64,000 bases of DNA from Zygotorulaspora mrakii. Its lineage: Eukaryota > Ascomycota > Saccharomycetes > Saccharomycetales > Saccharomycetaceae. Under the pieces are notes generated by a model. It made no database searches and was not told the DNA's origin. It saw only the letters and a program-made list of their open reading frames with translations. The position numbers and the translations under genes were made by a program. Shown here in pieces: positions 9,844 to 20,229 of the stretch (position 1 is the first letter of the stretch; each line of letters starts with the position of its first letter). The stretch is from assembly GCF_013402915.1 (NCBI RefSeq), contig NC_050722.1, positions 310,001 to 374,000 on the forward strand, written 5' to 3'.

Positions 9844-10638
9844 ATGCTGTCTGTAACGGAAAAACTCTATCTTTATGATTCATTAGCGGGATCTCCTACG
9901 GTGAGACCCGATGGAAGATTGCCTCATCAATTCAGACCCATTGAGATTTACACAGATTTCTTACCCAGCTCAAATGGCTCCTCTAGAATCATTGCAAGTG
10001 ATGGCAGTGAATGCATTGTTAGTGTCAAGGTAAAAGTTGTTGATCACACAGTATCGGACGACCTATTACAGGTAGAAGTTGATATAGCGGGGCAAAGAGA
10101 TGATTCTCCGCAAGTAGAGACAATTACCGCCTTTCTAAATAAGGTTCTCGAGCCAACAGTGGGTATCGATACCTCAAATTTGACACTTACTAAGAAATAT
10201 AGTTTCAAAATTTTCATCGATGTCCTTGTTCTTTCATCATATTCGCATCCAGTCTCTTTAATATCATTCGCAATTTATTCTGCTTTAAAATCGACCTATC
10301 TACCGAAACTTGTGTCAAGCTTTGATGATTTGGAAGTCGAAGAGTATCCCACCTTCCACGATCATGATTTGGTTAAACTAAATATCAACCCGCCACTAGT
10401 TTTTGTTACCGCAATAATAGGCGATAACATCTTCATGGATGCATCCGCCAGTGAATGTGACGTATCAAGCAACGGTCTCATTGTAACATGGTTAGATGGC
10501 AAGGTGATAGCACCTATAAGAACGACTATTTTAAGTGATAATGATGTAAAAGGATTCAATCCCCAAATAATTCCAAAGGCAATCAAGATGATAGAGCAAT
10601 ATGCTGGTGATATTTTGCAGGCTTTGGAAAATCTATAG
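9844..10638 (+). CDS. RRP42: Exosome core ring subunit Rrp42
   Basis: 264 residues from the ATG at 9844; the S. cerevisiae protein has 265. The RNase PH-like fold is marked by SPTVRPDGRLPHQFRPIEI near the start, FLPSSNGSSRIIASDGSEC, DIAGQRDD and SYSHPVSLISFAIYSALKS. Upstream in-frame codons exist but no ATG, so the start is firm. Rrp42 is one of six catalytically inactive PH-type subunits forming the channel of the RNA exosome in nucleus and cytoplasm. A stretch TGAAAAATTA about 95 bases upstream resembles the RRPE element of ribosome-biogenesis promoters. It converges on TRM3. Confidence 0.95.
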   Translation: MLSVTEKLYLYDSLAGSPTVRPDGRLPHQFRPIEIYTDFLPSSNGSSRIIASDGSECIVSVKVKVVDHTVSDDLLQVEVDIAGQRDDSPQVETITAFLNKVLEPTVGIDTSNLTLTKKYSFKIFIDVLVLSSYSHPVSLISFAIYSALKSTYLPKLVSSFDDLEVEEYPTFHDHDLVKLNINPPLVFVTAIIGDNIFMDASASECDVSSNGLIVTWLDGKVIAPIRTTILSDNDVKGFNPQIIPKAIKMIEQYAGDILQALENL

Positions 10639-10710
10639 ATATACAAAGGTCCGAGAAAAAATATAGAAGTCAATCTGATAATTTTATATGATATTATTAT
10701 ATTACATCAT

Positions 10711-13700
10711 TTACATGTGTTGTACTGTATAGGAATGTGCTATAACTGCGGTGGCAGTTTGAATATTCATAGATCTGATTACACCGAATTGCTTGATCTC
10801 CACGCATATATCGAGCTCACTTAATAGATGGCCTGGAATACCAAGCGCTTCAATGCCTAGCAAGATAAGCGATTTTTTTGGAAATTTAAAGTTTTCATCT
10901 AATTTGATAGATTGATCAGTTTGTTCTAAACCAATTAGCGTATAGCCCTCTTTTTTTTTCCCTCTCATGAACTCTGTTATTTGCTCGACAGTAACCTCTT
11001 GAATTGGCATCCATCTGTCAGCAGTAACGGCAACTCTCTTAAATTGCGGATGATTTTTCACTCTCAAGTCTTGAACAGTTAGCAACCCAACACCAAGAAC
11101 GTCACATAATCTGCAGATGCCCCCCAGGTTAGGAGCCTTGTCCACTAGCGATGATACAATAATCAATTCTGATCTTTTCACATTTCTCATCGTTTCATTA
11201 TCGTCAATGTCAAACATTGCTTCCCAAGCACCACTCTTGGTTTGGAATTGTGAAGAGGTCGGAGGGCTATTGGACGTTATTTTTTCCTTTGGTTTGGTTA
11301 CCCTTTCCCCTACCCACAAATCGCATTCATCTTCCCCAATCGGTATCGAGTTTTTCACCTGTAAATGAGTTTTGAATTGTTGCTTGGTGATATATGGCAA
11401 ATCATGGTCCATGATCTTCTTGAGAACTCCTCCAAATAGGCCGGTCAAGGTGATATCTTCGTAAAGAGACCATAAAATCGCATCACCAGCTCTATAGTGT
11501 CCCTCATTTTTCTGGCTTTGAGCATTTTTGTAAAGTTCCTCAAAAATATTTCGAAGTGTCTTATCTTTGATTTCTTTTTGGAACAAGGGCCAATATGATA
11601 GTGTTAAGGAGTTCGAAAAATGTCTCACTAAAGGCTTATTGGATGTAGCATTTGAAACTAAAGTGCTGGTAAATCTTTCCATGAATCTCTGGATATTAGC
11701 TTTTCCTTTCAATGCTTTTAAAACAATGAAACATATTCTTTCGGCTCCAACAACCAAGATAGGTTTGGAGTGCTCATTCATTACAGAAAACACCTTGTCT
11801 TCCAAAAATATCGCAGCCTCCTCTTCGTAGTTTTCTGCCAGTGCTAATGCAATAGACCACTCCATATAAACCCTGATTGAAGGGGAAAATTCTGTCAAAA
11901 ATCCATTGAAGATCATCTTTTCAGCAATTTCAAGCATCATTATGGGATTGATATCTGGAATACAAAGCACAAAGAGCTGCCATTTCAAAAGTCTTTCCCG
12001 CTCTTCATCGCCATCCGTCTTTCTGTTTGCAGTCAAAAAGTTTTCGAGTTCACTTAATCTACATACGAATTTCTCTTTGAAGCTTGCTGGAGAGGTAATA
12101 AGTGTCTCAATCACTGAAATTTTTGCTGCAATTTCGTTTGATTTGTAGATATCTAAATAGAGCCCATTCTTACTCTCACTGTATAAGCATATGTTCTTAT
12201 CATACAGTTCAGCAATTACTGGCTTTATTTGGAAAATGCTAACTTTGCTTTGCTCCATAGCGAAGATCGATGCCATTAAGTAGACAATCCAGTCATATTT
12301 TGAGTTTTTCGTACCCAGTAATTCCCCATATCTTTTGATAAAACTGCAAATAGAGCTACTCAGCAAAGGTAAAACACCCCTTCTTGATTGTGCCTGCTCT
12401 AAGATGTCCTGTCCATACTCACATAACTTCTGAGAGACTGAGTTTGAATGGTGGTTTTCCGTGAGACACGCATAATGCAAAACTTTCGAATGAAATAAAC
12501 AGTTAATAGTTGACAAATGTAGACTCCTCTGTTTCAAAACAAGTCGTTCGCTGGTTATTGATTCCCACATAGTGGATACGATGAGGAAAACACTGAAGAT
12601 AGGATTGTTGTTCTCTTGTGTCTGAAACGTTGCGTAATTTTCAAGTAGATAGCTGCATATATTGGAAACTTGTAAGTTTCCCTCAAAATTGCCATTGTCT
12701 CGATCAATATTCTCTTTTAGAAGATTCAATAGTTCTGTGAGGTCAGCAACCTCTAGTGAATGAGATTTCATGTAAACCAAAACAAAATCAAAGTAAGCAG
12801 AATAGGTTTTATCTCTAATCTTGAAGAAAATACTTGTGCTTTTTTTAATCTGCTGTTGTATAGTTGAATATAGATCTTTGACTTCCGTAAACTTTAAGTC
12901 ATCAAATTCAGTACTATAATCAGTCACTTTCTTAAAAGCAGCTACAAAAAAAAACAGCTTGTCAGGACAAAAATCTGAGAACAGTGAATCAAATAAGGGT
13001 TTCAGTTTGATGGACTTCCAAGTTAGGGAACTGAAGCAAGAAAGATCGAGCAGCAAACTGGTCGATTTATAGCTAGTGGAGTCTTCTACCAGCAATAACT
13101 GGCTTAAAATATCTGTTGCTTCCTTTGCATAGCTGTTGACTGACTCGTTTGATATAGCAAGTTCTAATAAAAAGGATTTGTTGATTATGACAGAATCATT
13201 TTCAAATAATATCACAGACAAGACTTCAAATGTCGGGTCATTACTAATATATTGGCTAATTTCATTTATAGCTGTGTTTGGATCGAAATAAGTGACGGCA
13301 AAATCTTTGAAGATATCCATTAAAGGAGTCAAGTACTTGTAATTGTTTTCATTGCATTTCAAATGTGTCACAATTGCCTGAATCCATTGAACCGGCGTAA
13401 CACTTTTATCAACATGAAGGAGAAACTTGAGGTAAATACTTTTTATGGTAGTCTCAAATAACACCTCTTCACTTTCAAATTCAAACAACTTTTTGATATA
13501 CCGTAAATGTTGAAGTGATATGACCCTTACATGTTTCTCCTTTAATGATTTTAGAACTCCATAAGATAGATATATTCTTGCAGGATCATAGGACGTTCCA
13601 TATTTGACTAAGACGTCCAGGAGAGCTTCCAAAATGGCTGATATTTGATCTCCAGAATTTGAAATGACAGATGTTACAAACTCAACTAGTCTTTCACCGT

Positions 13701-14985
13701 AAAGACAAGATTTACCATCAGAGGCAAAATAGTGGGCCTCCATGGCACTTGGAAGAATACTTTCCTTGAGTACATCAATATCGGCAGAAAACACAGCTGG
13801 ATCGTCAACCTGAAATAATAGAGACATCATGTACTTTCTGATACCCTCCATCGGAGCTCTCAATCCGGTGGAAAATAGAATAAGGCCCCAAGTAGGCGGT
13901 AAAAAAGGATCGTTGAAGAGCTCCAAAATATAGTCACTTGCAGCCTGAATCTGATTCAAAGCGCTCTCAAGAGAGACAATCTCATAAAGAGTAGTGAATT
14001 TTTCCCAAGCTTGTATTGTTTTTATCTTCTCCGATGAATTCCAGAAAAAAAGTGGAGATTCGAAACTCTCCATATTATCTGATGACTTTTGTATAGATAG
14101 TTTCAATATTGAAAGTCCTAGTTTACGGTATTCATGCGAGTCATGGATCAATGCATTCTTAATATGATCCCAAATATCTGTTTGCATAAAATTAACCAAC
14201 TGAGGGGATGGCGGTGTCTGTAAAAGAAGTCTTAGTAATAGTGTGAGGCCAATTTTCTGCTGCCATGCACCATTGTGCTTCCCTTTGAAGGTTTCTTTCA
14301 AAGACTTTAAAGTAAGGAGATCGAAAATAGCTGATTGATTGCATTTTTTTGAAATTTGGGAAACACGCCACTTGATTAAGTTGGAGCATGTGTTTGCAAG
14401 CGTCTCGTCGTCGCACGCAAGAAGTCCAATCACAATTGCGTCCAGCTTATTGCACGATATCAGGCTAGCTTCACTTGCGAATGTGTAAGAGAGTTCCAGT
14501 ACTTTCATCAGCGCGATGAACTCAACGTCATCATATTCTTTTGCGATTGTGTCACCCTTAGTTTTAAATTCACTTATCAGCTGTTGGAAAACTTTATCGT
14601 AAAAATCACCACGAAAAAGCTTTTCTTTTCTCTCTACACTATGGCGCACAAGTTTTTCACTTAGCCAATCCTCATAAAGTGCCCAAACATGAGGCAGTTT
14701 GCACGCCAATTCTGCTAATGTCTTTAGTTCATCACTCTCCAGTATTTCTGAATATTGATGGATGTGGTTATCAGACGAGCGTATTACGTCAATAACACCA
14801 GATATTTTCAAAATCAGCTTTTCAAACAGAAGTCTGCATAATTTAGCATTGTCTGAAATATCCACGAGCTGGGAATTCAAAATATCAACTACTTGTTCAA
14901 ACTTTTCATGATTTGTCAAATCCGTCAATAAGGCCGCCTGAGCCTCCTTAGTAAGGTAGTTCGACAAAAAAAGGGCTGTGCTCAT
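10711..14985 (-). CDS. TRM3: tRNA (guanosine-18-2'-O)-methyltransferase Trm3
   Basis: 1424 residues; S. cerevisiae Trm3 has 1436. The first 1200 residues are helical and without strong motifs. The last 160 form a SpoU/TrmH (SPOUT) domain: motif 1 in PNLGGICRLCDVLG, motif 2 in LILLGIEALGIPG, and motif 3 in IKQFGVIRSMNIQTATAV, which makes the knotted S-adenosylmethionine site. The enzyme 2'-O-methylates G18 in the D-loop of several tRNAs. The gene is the homologue of YDL112W and lies between RRP42 and ATG20 as in chromosome IV order. It diverges from ATG20. Confidence 0.93.
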   Translation of the reverse strand: MSTALFLSNYLTKEAQAALLTDLTNHEKFEQVVDILNSQLVDISDNAKLCRLLFEKLILKISGVIDVIRSSDNHIHQYSEILESDELKTLAELACKLPHVWALYEDWLSEKLVRHSVERKEKLFRGDFYDKVFQQLISEFKTKGDTIAKEYDDVEFIALMKVLELSYTFASEASLISCNKLDAIVIGLLACDDETLANTCSNLIKWRVSQISKKCNQSAIFDLLTLKSLKETFKGKHNGAWQQKIGLTLLLRLLLQTPPSPQLVNFMQTDIWDHIKNALIHDSHEYRKLGLSILKLSIQKSSDNMESFESPLFFWNSSEKIKTIQAWEKFTTLYEIVSLESALNQIQAASDYILELFNDPFLPPTWGLILFSTGLRAPMEGIRKYMMSLLFQVDDPAVFSADIDVLKESILPSAMEAHYFASDGKSCLYGERLVEFVTSVISNSGDQISAILEALLDVLVKYGTSYDPARIYLSYGVLKSLKEKHVRVISLQHLRYIKKLFEFESEEVLFETTIKSIYLKFLLHVDKSVTPVQWIQAIVTHLKCNENNYKYLTPLMDIFKDFAVTYFDPNTAINEISQYISNDPTFEVLSVILFENDSVIINKSFLLELAISNESVNSYAKEATDILSQLLLVEDSTSYKSTSLLLDLSCFSSLTWKSIKLKPLFDSLFSDFCPDKLFFFVAAFKKVTDYSTEFDDLKFTEVKDLYSTIQQQIKKSTSIFFKIRDKTYSAYFDFVLVYMKSHSLEVADLTELLNLLKENIDRDNGNFEGNLQVSNICSYLLENYATFQTQENNNPIFSVFLIVSTMWESITSERLVLKQRSLHLSTINCLFHSKVLHYACLTENHHSNSVSQKLCEYGQDILEQAQSRRGVLPLLSSSICSFIKRYGELLGTKNSKYDWIVYLMASIFAMEQSKVSIFQIKPVIAELYDKNICLYSESKNGLYLDIYKSNEIAAKISVIETLITSPASFKEKFVCRLSELENFLTANRKTDGDEERERLLKWQLFVLCIPDINPIMMLEIAEKMIFNGFLTEFSPSIRVYMEWSIALALAENYEEEAAIFLEDKVFSVMNEHSKPILVVGAERICFIVLKALKGKANIQRFMERFTSTLVSNATSNKPLVRHFSNSLTLSYWPLFQKEIKDKTLRNIFEELYKNAQSQKNEGHYRAGDAILWSLYEDITLTGLFGGVLKKIMDHDLPYITKQQFKTHLQVKNSIPIGEDECDLWVGERVTKPKEKITSNSPPTSSQFQTKSGAWEAMFDIDDNETMRNVKRSELIIVSSLVDKAPNLGGICRLCDVLGVGLLTVQDLRVKNHPQFKRVAVTADRWMPIQEVTVEQITEFMRGKKKEGYTLIGLEQTDQSIKLDENFKFPKKSLILLGIEALGIPGHLLSELDICVEIKQFGVIRSMNIQTATAVIAHSYTVQHM

Positions 14986-15293
14986 TCCAAGCCAGTCAAT
15001 TCGGTGTTAACTCGTGAGCGATGTCTTTTGTACGCTCCAACAAGCTGCTAAGCTATTTCATGCTCAAGATACTCAAAATGCGATGAGATATGGCTACTTC
15101 AATTGGAAAAACGTCCGAACTCATCTCCAACGAAGTTCTCTTTTTAGCCTGATAGGCGCGATGAATTATAACAAACCAAGGCTAAACCACCAGCAACCCC
15201 TAGCTGTTGAGATAAGTTAGCGTGGCTGCCCGTAGTAGTTTATTGCCCGGAAAGCTTAGAAAGGAGCTATCGTTACAGTAGTTGGTATTTATT
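14986..15293. promoter_or_regulatory. Divergent promoter region TRM3 / ATG20
   Basis: 308 bases between the two starts. A 68-codon open stretch inside it begins with GTG and has no family resemblance. No clear TATA box or known factor site was found. Confidence 0.3.
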
Positions 15294-17288
15294 ATGAATG
15301 TAAATGACGAAAACGGGTATTCTAATTATTCAACACAGCCCCTAAATATGAGCGCTGTTGAGCATGTAACTCATGATGATGAGCCAGCTACTAGCGGCTC
15401 AAACTTGCTGGCTGCTGCTGTCGATACAGCTGGTGTGGAAGATCATGATGAAGCAGATGATGGCAGATCACTGTCGGAAGCTAGCGGCTCGAAAGAGTCC
15501 AGCGATTTGAAGGCCTCTAGCGTCGATCAATCCATGGTTCATACGGCGATTACTGTAAACGATAATCCCTTTATAGACCAGGAGGAAAAGCTTTTTGGAA
15601 TTAATGGAAATGGAAGCACAGAGGTTTATGATGGCAGGTCAGCGAAGGTAAAGCCTTTCCAAAATGGGAAATCTCTGGTCAATCCCAATGATATTTACCA
15701 AGATGACTTGGAAGACCTTTTACCACTAAACCATGGACCATCTGAAACGACACGTAACAGTAGTGGCGACGATAGCATCAGTGTTTCAAATCATAATGGT
15801 GTACCGCCCAGTTCGCACAATGACATTGTTGCAGTTGGAAACGCAAAGCACGAAATTAATAGGCGCCCAAAGGCACAAATACTAGAGGCCAACAAGCTAT
15901 CCGAAGGTCAAGGTAGAACTTACATTGCTTATACTATCAGGTACGAAGATTCTCTGGTTCGGAGAAGGTATAGCGATTTCGAGAGCTTAAGGAATATTTT
16001 GGTCAAGCTTTTTCCCATGACTCTATTGCCACCTATACCGGAAAAGCAATCCTTTAAGACTTATGGGAAAGCGATAGCCGGATCTAAATCGAATTATTTG
16101 CTGCCTTCAGAAGGGACAGGATCGGTGGATTTGTCACTTTCTGTTATCAATGGATCTGTGAACAATAGTGATGAGAGACTTATACGGCACAGAATAAGAA
16201 TGTTAACAGGATTCCTGAACAAGCTACTTCAAAATGAAGAGATTACAAAGACCACTATTATTTCTGATTTTTTAGATCCTAATAATTCTAATTGGAATGA
16301 CTTCGTGACGAGTTCGGCAACCTTTTCTTCATTGCCAAAAAGTGTCCTTCAATGCAACCCACTAGATCCAACTAACACGACAAGAATTCATGCTTCATTA
16401 CCAGTTGTACATTCTACGTCACAGTCCATTTTGAACAAAGACAGTTCATCTGCAACTTTGGAGAGCAAAGATGGGTTTGTTACCATTGAACAGGACTACA
16501 AAAGATATGAAAGTATTTTGAACAATGGATTATATAAATACAATAGGAGAATTACGAAAAACTTTCATGATTTAAAATGTTTGATCAAAGAACTGGGCGA
16601 AGCGTATGCCCAATTTGCTACCAATCAGAACCGTGGAGCGGACTTGGCAGAACAATTTTCCCACATTAGTGATACCTTTGACGAGTATTCCATACAATTA
16701 GATAATCTAGTTGGGAAATTTTATTACAATATTAATGAGCCGCTGAGTGAGTGTGTTCACATGGCCGGATCCGCTAAGGATTTAATAAAATATCGCAAGT
16801 TGAAGCTAATGCAAACTGATATGATAAAAAAATCATTGCAAAATAAAAAACAACAACTAGCTAAATTGCAGGAACACGAAAAAGATGTACAGGATGTCGA
16901 AAGTCAAGTAAATGAAGAGGTAGGTAGTAGTCAAAAGATTAATTTGCAGCATCCTCAGCCTAGATCATATAGTGGTAAACTGTTCAATAAATTCAATAAA
17001 TTGGCAACAATGGTCAAGGAATCTGTCAGCTACCAAGACCCTGATCTTCATACGACTATGGAAAGCTTGAAGAAGGATATCAAGGAATTAGAGAAATCAT
17101 CAAAAGTTTGTGAAAGTGATATGACTGTTATAACTGAGGTTATAAAAGATCAACAATTGAGCGCTTTTTCCAAACAAAGGGAGCAAGAACTAGTGAGCAT
17201 CTTAGAAAACTATTCCAAGTACATGCGAGAGTATGCAGAGAAAAATTTGGAGATATGGCGTGAGATTAAGGCAAAACAAGCGCAGTAG
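15294..17288 (+). CDS. ATG20: Sorting nexin Atg20 (Snx42), PX-BAR protein
   Basis: 664 residues from the ATG at 15294. The first 170 residues are acidic and low-complexity. The PX domain carries the phosphoinositide-binding [11 protein letters not shown] at about 222-232 and a PPIPEKQ loop. It is followed by an insert, and then a C-terminal BAR-like coiled coil (about 400-660: [22 protein letters not shown]..., [12 protein letters not shown]...). Atg20 binds PI3P membranes with Snx4/Atg24 and acts in selective autophagy (Cvt pathway) and endosome-to-Golgi retrieval. The gene is the YDL113C homologue and keeps the order TRM3-ATG20-YDL114W. The related SNX41 is a second candidate; position favours ATG20. 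Confidence 0.88.
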   Translation: MNVNDENGYSNYSTQPLNMSAVEHVTHDDEPATSGSNLLAAAVDTAGVEDHDEADDGRSLSEASGSKESSDLKASSVDQSMVHTAITVNDNPFIDQEEKLFGINGNGSTEVYDGRSAKVKPFQNGKSLVNPNDIYQDDLEDLLPLNHGPSETTRNSSGDDSISVSNHNGVPPSSHNDIVAVGNAKHEINRRPKAQILEANKLSEGQGRTYIAYTIRYEDSLVRRRYSDFESLRNILVKLFPMTLLPPIPEKQSFKTYGKAIAGSKSNYLLPSEGTGSVDLSLSVINGSVNNSDERLIRHRIRMLTGFLNKLLQNEEITKTTIISDFLDPNNSNWNDFVTSSATFSSLPKSVLQCNPLDPTNTTRIHASLPVVHSTSQSILNKDSSSATLESKDGFVTIEQDYKRYESILNNGLYKYNRRITKNFHDLKCLIKELGEAYAQFATNQNRGADLAEQFSHISDTFDEYSIQLDNLVGKFYYNINEPLSECVHMAGSAKDLIKYRKLKLMQTDMIKKSLQNKKQQLAKLQEHEKDVQDVESQVNEEVGSSQKINLQHPQPRSYSGKLFNKFNKLATMVKESVSYQDPDLHTTMESLKKDIKELEKSSKVCESDMTVITEVIKDQQLSAFSKQREQELVSILENYSKYMREYAEKNLEIWREIKAKQAQ

Positions 17289-17384
17289 GATGGATTTTTG
17301 GGACGATGTGGGTCAGATACTTTATAGATTTTCTATAGGTTTCAGTCAATATCTTGGATTAAAAAATGGGAAAAAATAATATTT

Positions 17385-18254
17385 TTAAATAGCAGTTACT
17401 TTATTCATGCCACTGAATTTCTTGAAAGCTTTTATATGGGGCCAATTGAGCTCCTTGAAAAATGGAACAATGTTTGTGTAGTATGGGTAACTTAGAGTAT
17501 TTGTGGCGTTGCATTCGATTGACGTGAGGATTCGTTTAGCTAACTTCGAAGGTTCAACATCCGGAGCCAAAAACTTCGAAGGTGTTTCGACATTTTGAAA
17601 CATCGTAGTTTTTAGTTTCCCTGGACAAACCAACAGTGTTTTGATGTTGTTTTTGCCGTAGTTTGATCTCAGATAGCGGGTAATTGATATATGCAGAGCG
17701 ATGAGACCTGCCTTAGAAGCACCATACGAACTCAATCTTGCTGGAGTTATAACGCCAAGTATAGACGCAATATTGACTACATAGCCTCTGTTATTCTTGA
17801 TCATTTCTGGCAAAAAGATCTGGATCATATTATAGGCCCCAATAAAATTCACATCTATGACCCGCCGCATGTCGTCATTTGAAGAAGACTTGAGTAGGGA
17901 GATACTGGTTAACCCTGCATTATTCAAAAGGATACTCACGGTACCATGCTCATATTTTATTCTATTATAGAGTTCCTCTACCTGGTCGTAGTCTGTAATG
18001 TCACATCGATAAAATACTACCCTATCAGCTGTACCGAAATCAGTCGTGGGCGGATGTATGTCCACAATGATGACCTTATTTTTGCATACAAGTAGTCTTT
18101 TTACAAGTTCCAATCCAAGGCCACCGGAGCCACCGGTGACTAAAACAATGGTATTCTCATCCAAAAGATTTTCGTCGAATAGACTGAACCTGTTAGTGAA
18201 AAACTCTAAAATGTCGGAGGTAAAACGGCATCCTTTATCACCAATGAATACCAT
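17385..18254 (-). CDS. Short-chain dehydrogenase/reductase, YDL114W-like
   Basis: 289 residues, classical SDR. The cofactor motif TGGSGGLG is at 40-47, NNAG at 111-114, and the catalytic set is Ser164, Tyr177 and Lys181 (YGASK). After the second strand the motif VDIHPP places an aspartate where NAD(H)-preferring enzymes have one, so NAD rather than NADP is plausible. The N-terminal 35 residues precede the fold and could be a short membrane or sorting segment. The substrate is unknown. It is the positional homologue of YDL114W, which is uncharacterised. It converges on ATG20 and diverges from IWR1 across a promoter with a 26-base palindrome. Confidence 0.85.
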   Translation of the reverse strand: MVFIGDKGCRFTSDILEFFTNRFSLFDENLLDENTIVLVTGGSGGLGLELVKRLLVCKNKVIIVDIHPPTTDFGTADRVVFYRCDITDYDQVEELYNRIKYEHGTVSILLNNAGLTSISLLKSSSNDDMRRVIDVNFIGAYNMIQIFLPEMIKNNRGYVVNIASILGVITPARLSSYGASKAGLIALHISITRYLRSNYGKNNIKTLLVCPGKLKTTMFQNVETPSKFLAPDVEPSKLAKRILTSIECNATNTLSYPYYTNIVPFFKELNWPHIKAFKKFSGMNKVTAI

Positions 18255-18749
18255 GATCTTTCCTGGGAAACAGCTGTTATAAGGGTAAAAATTAACTGCT
18301 TTCTTGAGAAAATATTAGGCTTCACCTCAGTTCATTTATAGAAACTATTATGCTACAAGAGATACACAAAAATAACACTGTGAGTCCGCGTCAGTAATTA
18401 CTGACGCGGATTGCCTGAGCTGAATTGCTTTATCTACATTAATAAACACAAAAGCGTTTAAGTAAGAATCTGATCCATTTTAAAAAATTGAGCTGCTGCT
18501 AGATGGAGATGATCCAAGTCCGTATTTATTGCAGGTTACAACAAGACTAGATCCGATCTAAAGCCACCGTACTCCATAGTCCAAATAATACTGTGGAAAG
18601 ATCAAATGCCGGGTAATGCATATATATTCAGAAGTGACGACTTTGGACCTATAGTTCCAGATATAACGGCTTAAATGATGTGAGTATGATTTCTTTAACC
18701 ACAGCTCACTCAATGAAGACGTGCCACAAGGGGCACTATACTATGCAAT
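18255..18749. promoter_or_regulatory. Divergent promoter region SDR gene / IWR1
   Basis: 495 bases without a gene. It contains the perfect palindrome at 18385-18410 described separately. A small inverted repeat, GTGCC...GGCAC (18721-18736), lies 14 bases before the IWR1 ATG. No 5' splice site plus branch point pair was seen for IWR1. Confidence 0.4.
18385..18410. repeat. Perfect 26-bp palindrome
   Basis: The half-site TCCGCGTCAGTAA is followed directly by its exact reverse complement TTACTGACGCGGA, with no spacer and no mismatch; pairing stops at both outer ends. It sits 131 bases upstream of the SDR gene and 340 bases upstream of IWR1. The outer CCG/CGG triplets, 18 bases apart, and the inner GTAA-TTAC core are the kinds of half-sites used by dimeric zinc-cluster and bZIP (Yap-like) factors. 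Which factor, if any, binds is not known. Confidence 0.85.
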
Positions 18750-19865
18750 ATGAACGATGCTCCTGAATTCATCCGTTTAAAGAGAAGGAGAGATGAAGGG
18801 AGCGTGAACAGTCTCCTTATTGATGATCAGAAACCAGTCAAGAGAGTAAAATTTGTGTTCAAACTTACGAGAACTGTAGAACAGCAGTTTTACGAGACGG
18901 ATGGGCAAAACTCGACACCACTTTTGAAACTGGCAGACAATGAACATCATCATTTTGTTCTGGAACAAAATAGGAAAAGACGCAGAGAATCCCAGGACAA
19001 AAACAGAGGTGATGATGACGCAAGACATCAATCGTTTGATGACCCACTCGAGGACTCTTCCGACGGTGATGGCTTGCCTCCGGAAATCAGTCAAATGTTA
19101 AAGCAACATCTATCATTAAAAGGAACGGACCCAGATGCGTCTCCAACTACCAAGATACGAAAACGGAGCAAGAGGCATTACACCGGGCAAGCCGCCCCGG
19201 TTATCAGCATGCCAAGCCTTGATTACGTTTATGATATTTACCATCTGGAAAAGGTCACCGAAGATGAGATGAGCAAATTTGAGAAAAGTGACGTTGGATA
19301 TGTCAAGATAGTTAACAGAGACGTAGATCTAATTCCTGATGAGGAAACAGATTCAGCAAATGCGGCCTCAGACGACCAGGATTCGAATGAAGAGGGCTTC
19401 TATCAAAACGACTACCCAGAAGACGAAGACGACGACCGCTCGATACTATTTGGAAGTGAAGGTGAAGAGGTTGCAGCCGACGAAACAGCGGACCTTATTC
19501 AAAGTTTATATGACTCAGATCGTATGCCATCGTCCACAGAGAATGGAATCGAACTGAAGGAGCAAAAAGAATATATTGAGCTCTTCAATCAACTGGGAAG
19601 CAGCGGCGACATCCTCAACTCGCTCAACGCAATGAATTTTGTTGATCTCGATGACAGAGATGAAGATGCAGCCGTTCTAAATTACAGCGACCTTGAAGAG
19701 TGCTGCGACAATGAAGATGAGATGAATGACACTGTTGACGATGCACTCGATCATGAAGTCGAATATGCTAGAAATACGTTCTTCAAATCTGATGTGGAAG
19801 ATCCCCTAGCTGTTCATCGTGATATAATATTCGGCAAATTGCAAGACATGATTAACAAGACGTAA
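18750..19865 (+). CDS. IWR1: Iwr1, RNA polymerase II nuclear import adaptor
   Basis: 371 residues. The N-terminus PEFIRLKRRRDE carries the basic nuclear localisation signal typical of Iwr1. A conserved middle block (PSLDYVYDIYHLEK) and the acidic motif YQNDYPEDEDDDRSILFGSE follow, which is the family hallmark. Iwr1 binds assembled RNA polymerase II in the cytoplasm, takes it to the nucleus with karyopherin alpha, and recycles by Crm1. As I recall, the S. cerevisiae gene (YDL115C) has a small 5' intron. Here the frame starts with an ATG directly before the conserved block and needs none. Upstream ATGs close to 18743 are out of frame. Confidence 0.92.
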   Translation: MNDAPEFIRLKRRRDEGSVNSLLIDDQKPVKRVKFVFKLTRTVEQQFYETDGQNSTPLLKLADNEHHHFVLEQNRKRRRESQDKNRGDDDARHQSFDDPLEDSSDGDGLPPEISQMLKQHLSLKGTDPDASPTTKIRKRSKRHYTGQAAPVISMPSLDYVYDIYHLEKVTEDEMSKFEKSDVGYVKIVNRDVDLIPDEETDSANAASDDQDSNEEGFYQNDYPEDEDDDRSILFGSEGEEVAADETADLIQSLYDSDRMPSSTENGIELKEQKEYIELFNQLGSSGDILNSLNAMNFVDLDDRDEDAAVLNYSDLEECCDNEDEMNDTVDDALDHEVEYARNTFFKSDVEDPLAVHRDIIFGKLQDMINKT

Positions 19866-19916
19866 CAGATTGATATCTTCAAGGTATCTCTTGTTTGTGA
19901 CTGTTTTTAACGCTGT

Positions 19917-20037
19917 TGTGTCTGGGTTAAAATGAAAAAGTCGGACAGATAGCCCTGTTTTTTTGATACTTTTTGTACAGTGACACATATTTTTGACCAG
20001 TTTTCTTCTTTTTGAATGTGGTGTTTGGGTTTGGGTG
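19917..20037. promoter_or_regulatory. RPL9: Rap1-like sites in the RPL9 promoter
   Basis: Two minus-strand matches to the Rap1 core ACCCA-N-ACA are seen 5' of RPL9. One is AACCCAGACACA (reverse of 19917-19928); the other is the double CACCCAAACCCAAACAC (reverse of 20021-20037). The second lies about 195 bases before the ATG, the usual distance of Rap1 sites in ribosomal protein promoters. The 364-base gap between IWR1 and RPL9 holds no gene. Confidence 0.5.
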
Positions 20038-20229
20038 AAAAATTCAGCCTAAAGTTCGTGAAGGACGCAGATCTGGACGTTTGCGCATGGAAACTTTCCA
20101 GCCAGATTGGAACCGTAGCTGCAGAGGATGATGGCCAGAGTAATTGGATTGGTATATGGTGATAGGGTTAGATTACATAGAGTTTAGTACTGTGATAGGA
20201 GGCAGTGAAAAGACTAAAGCAGCGACGCA

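Noticed and set aside
15014..15220. 68-codon frame between TRM3 and ATG20.
   Set aside because: The start is GTG and there is no family resemblance; it lies in a divergent promoter.
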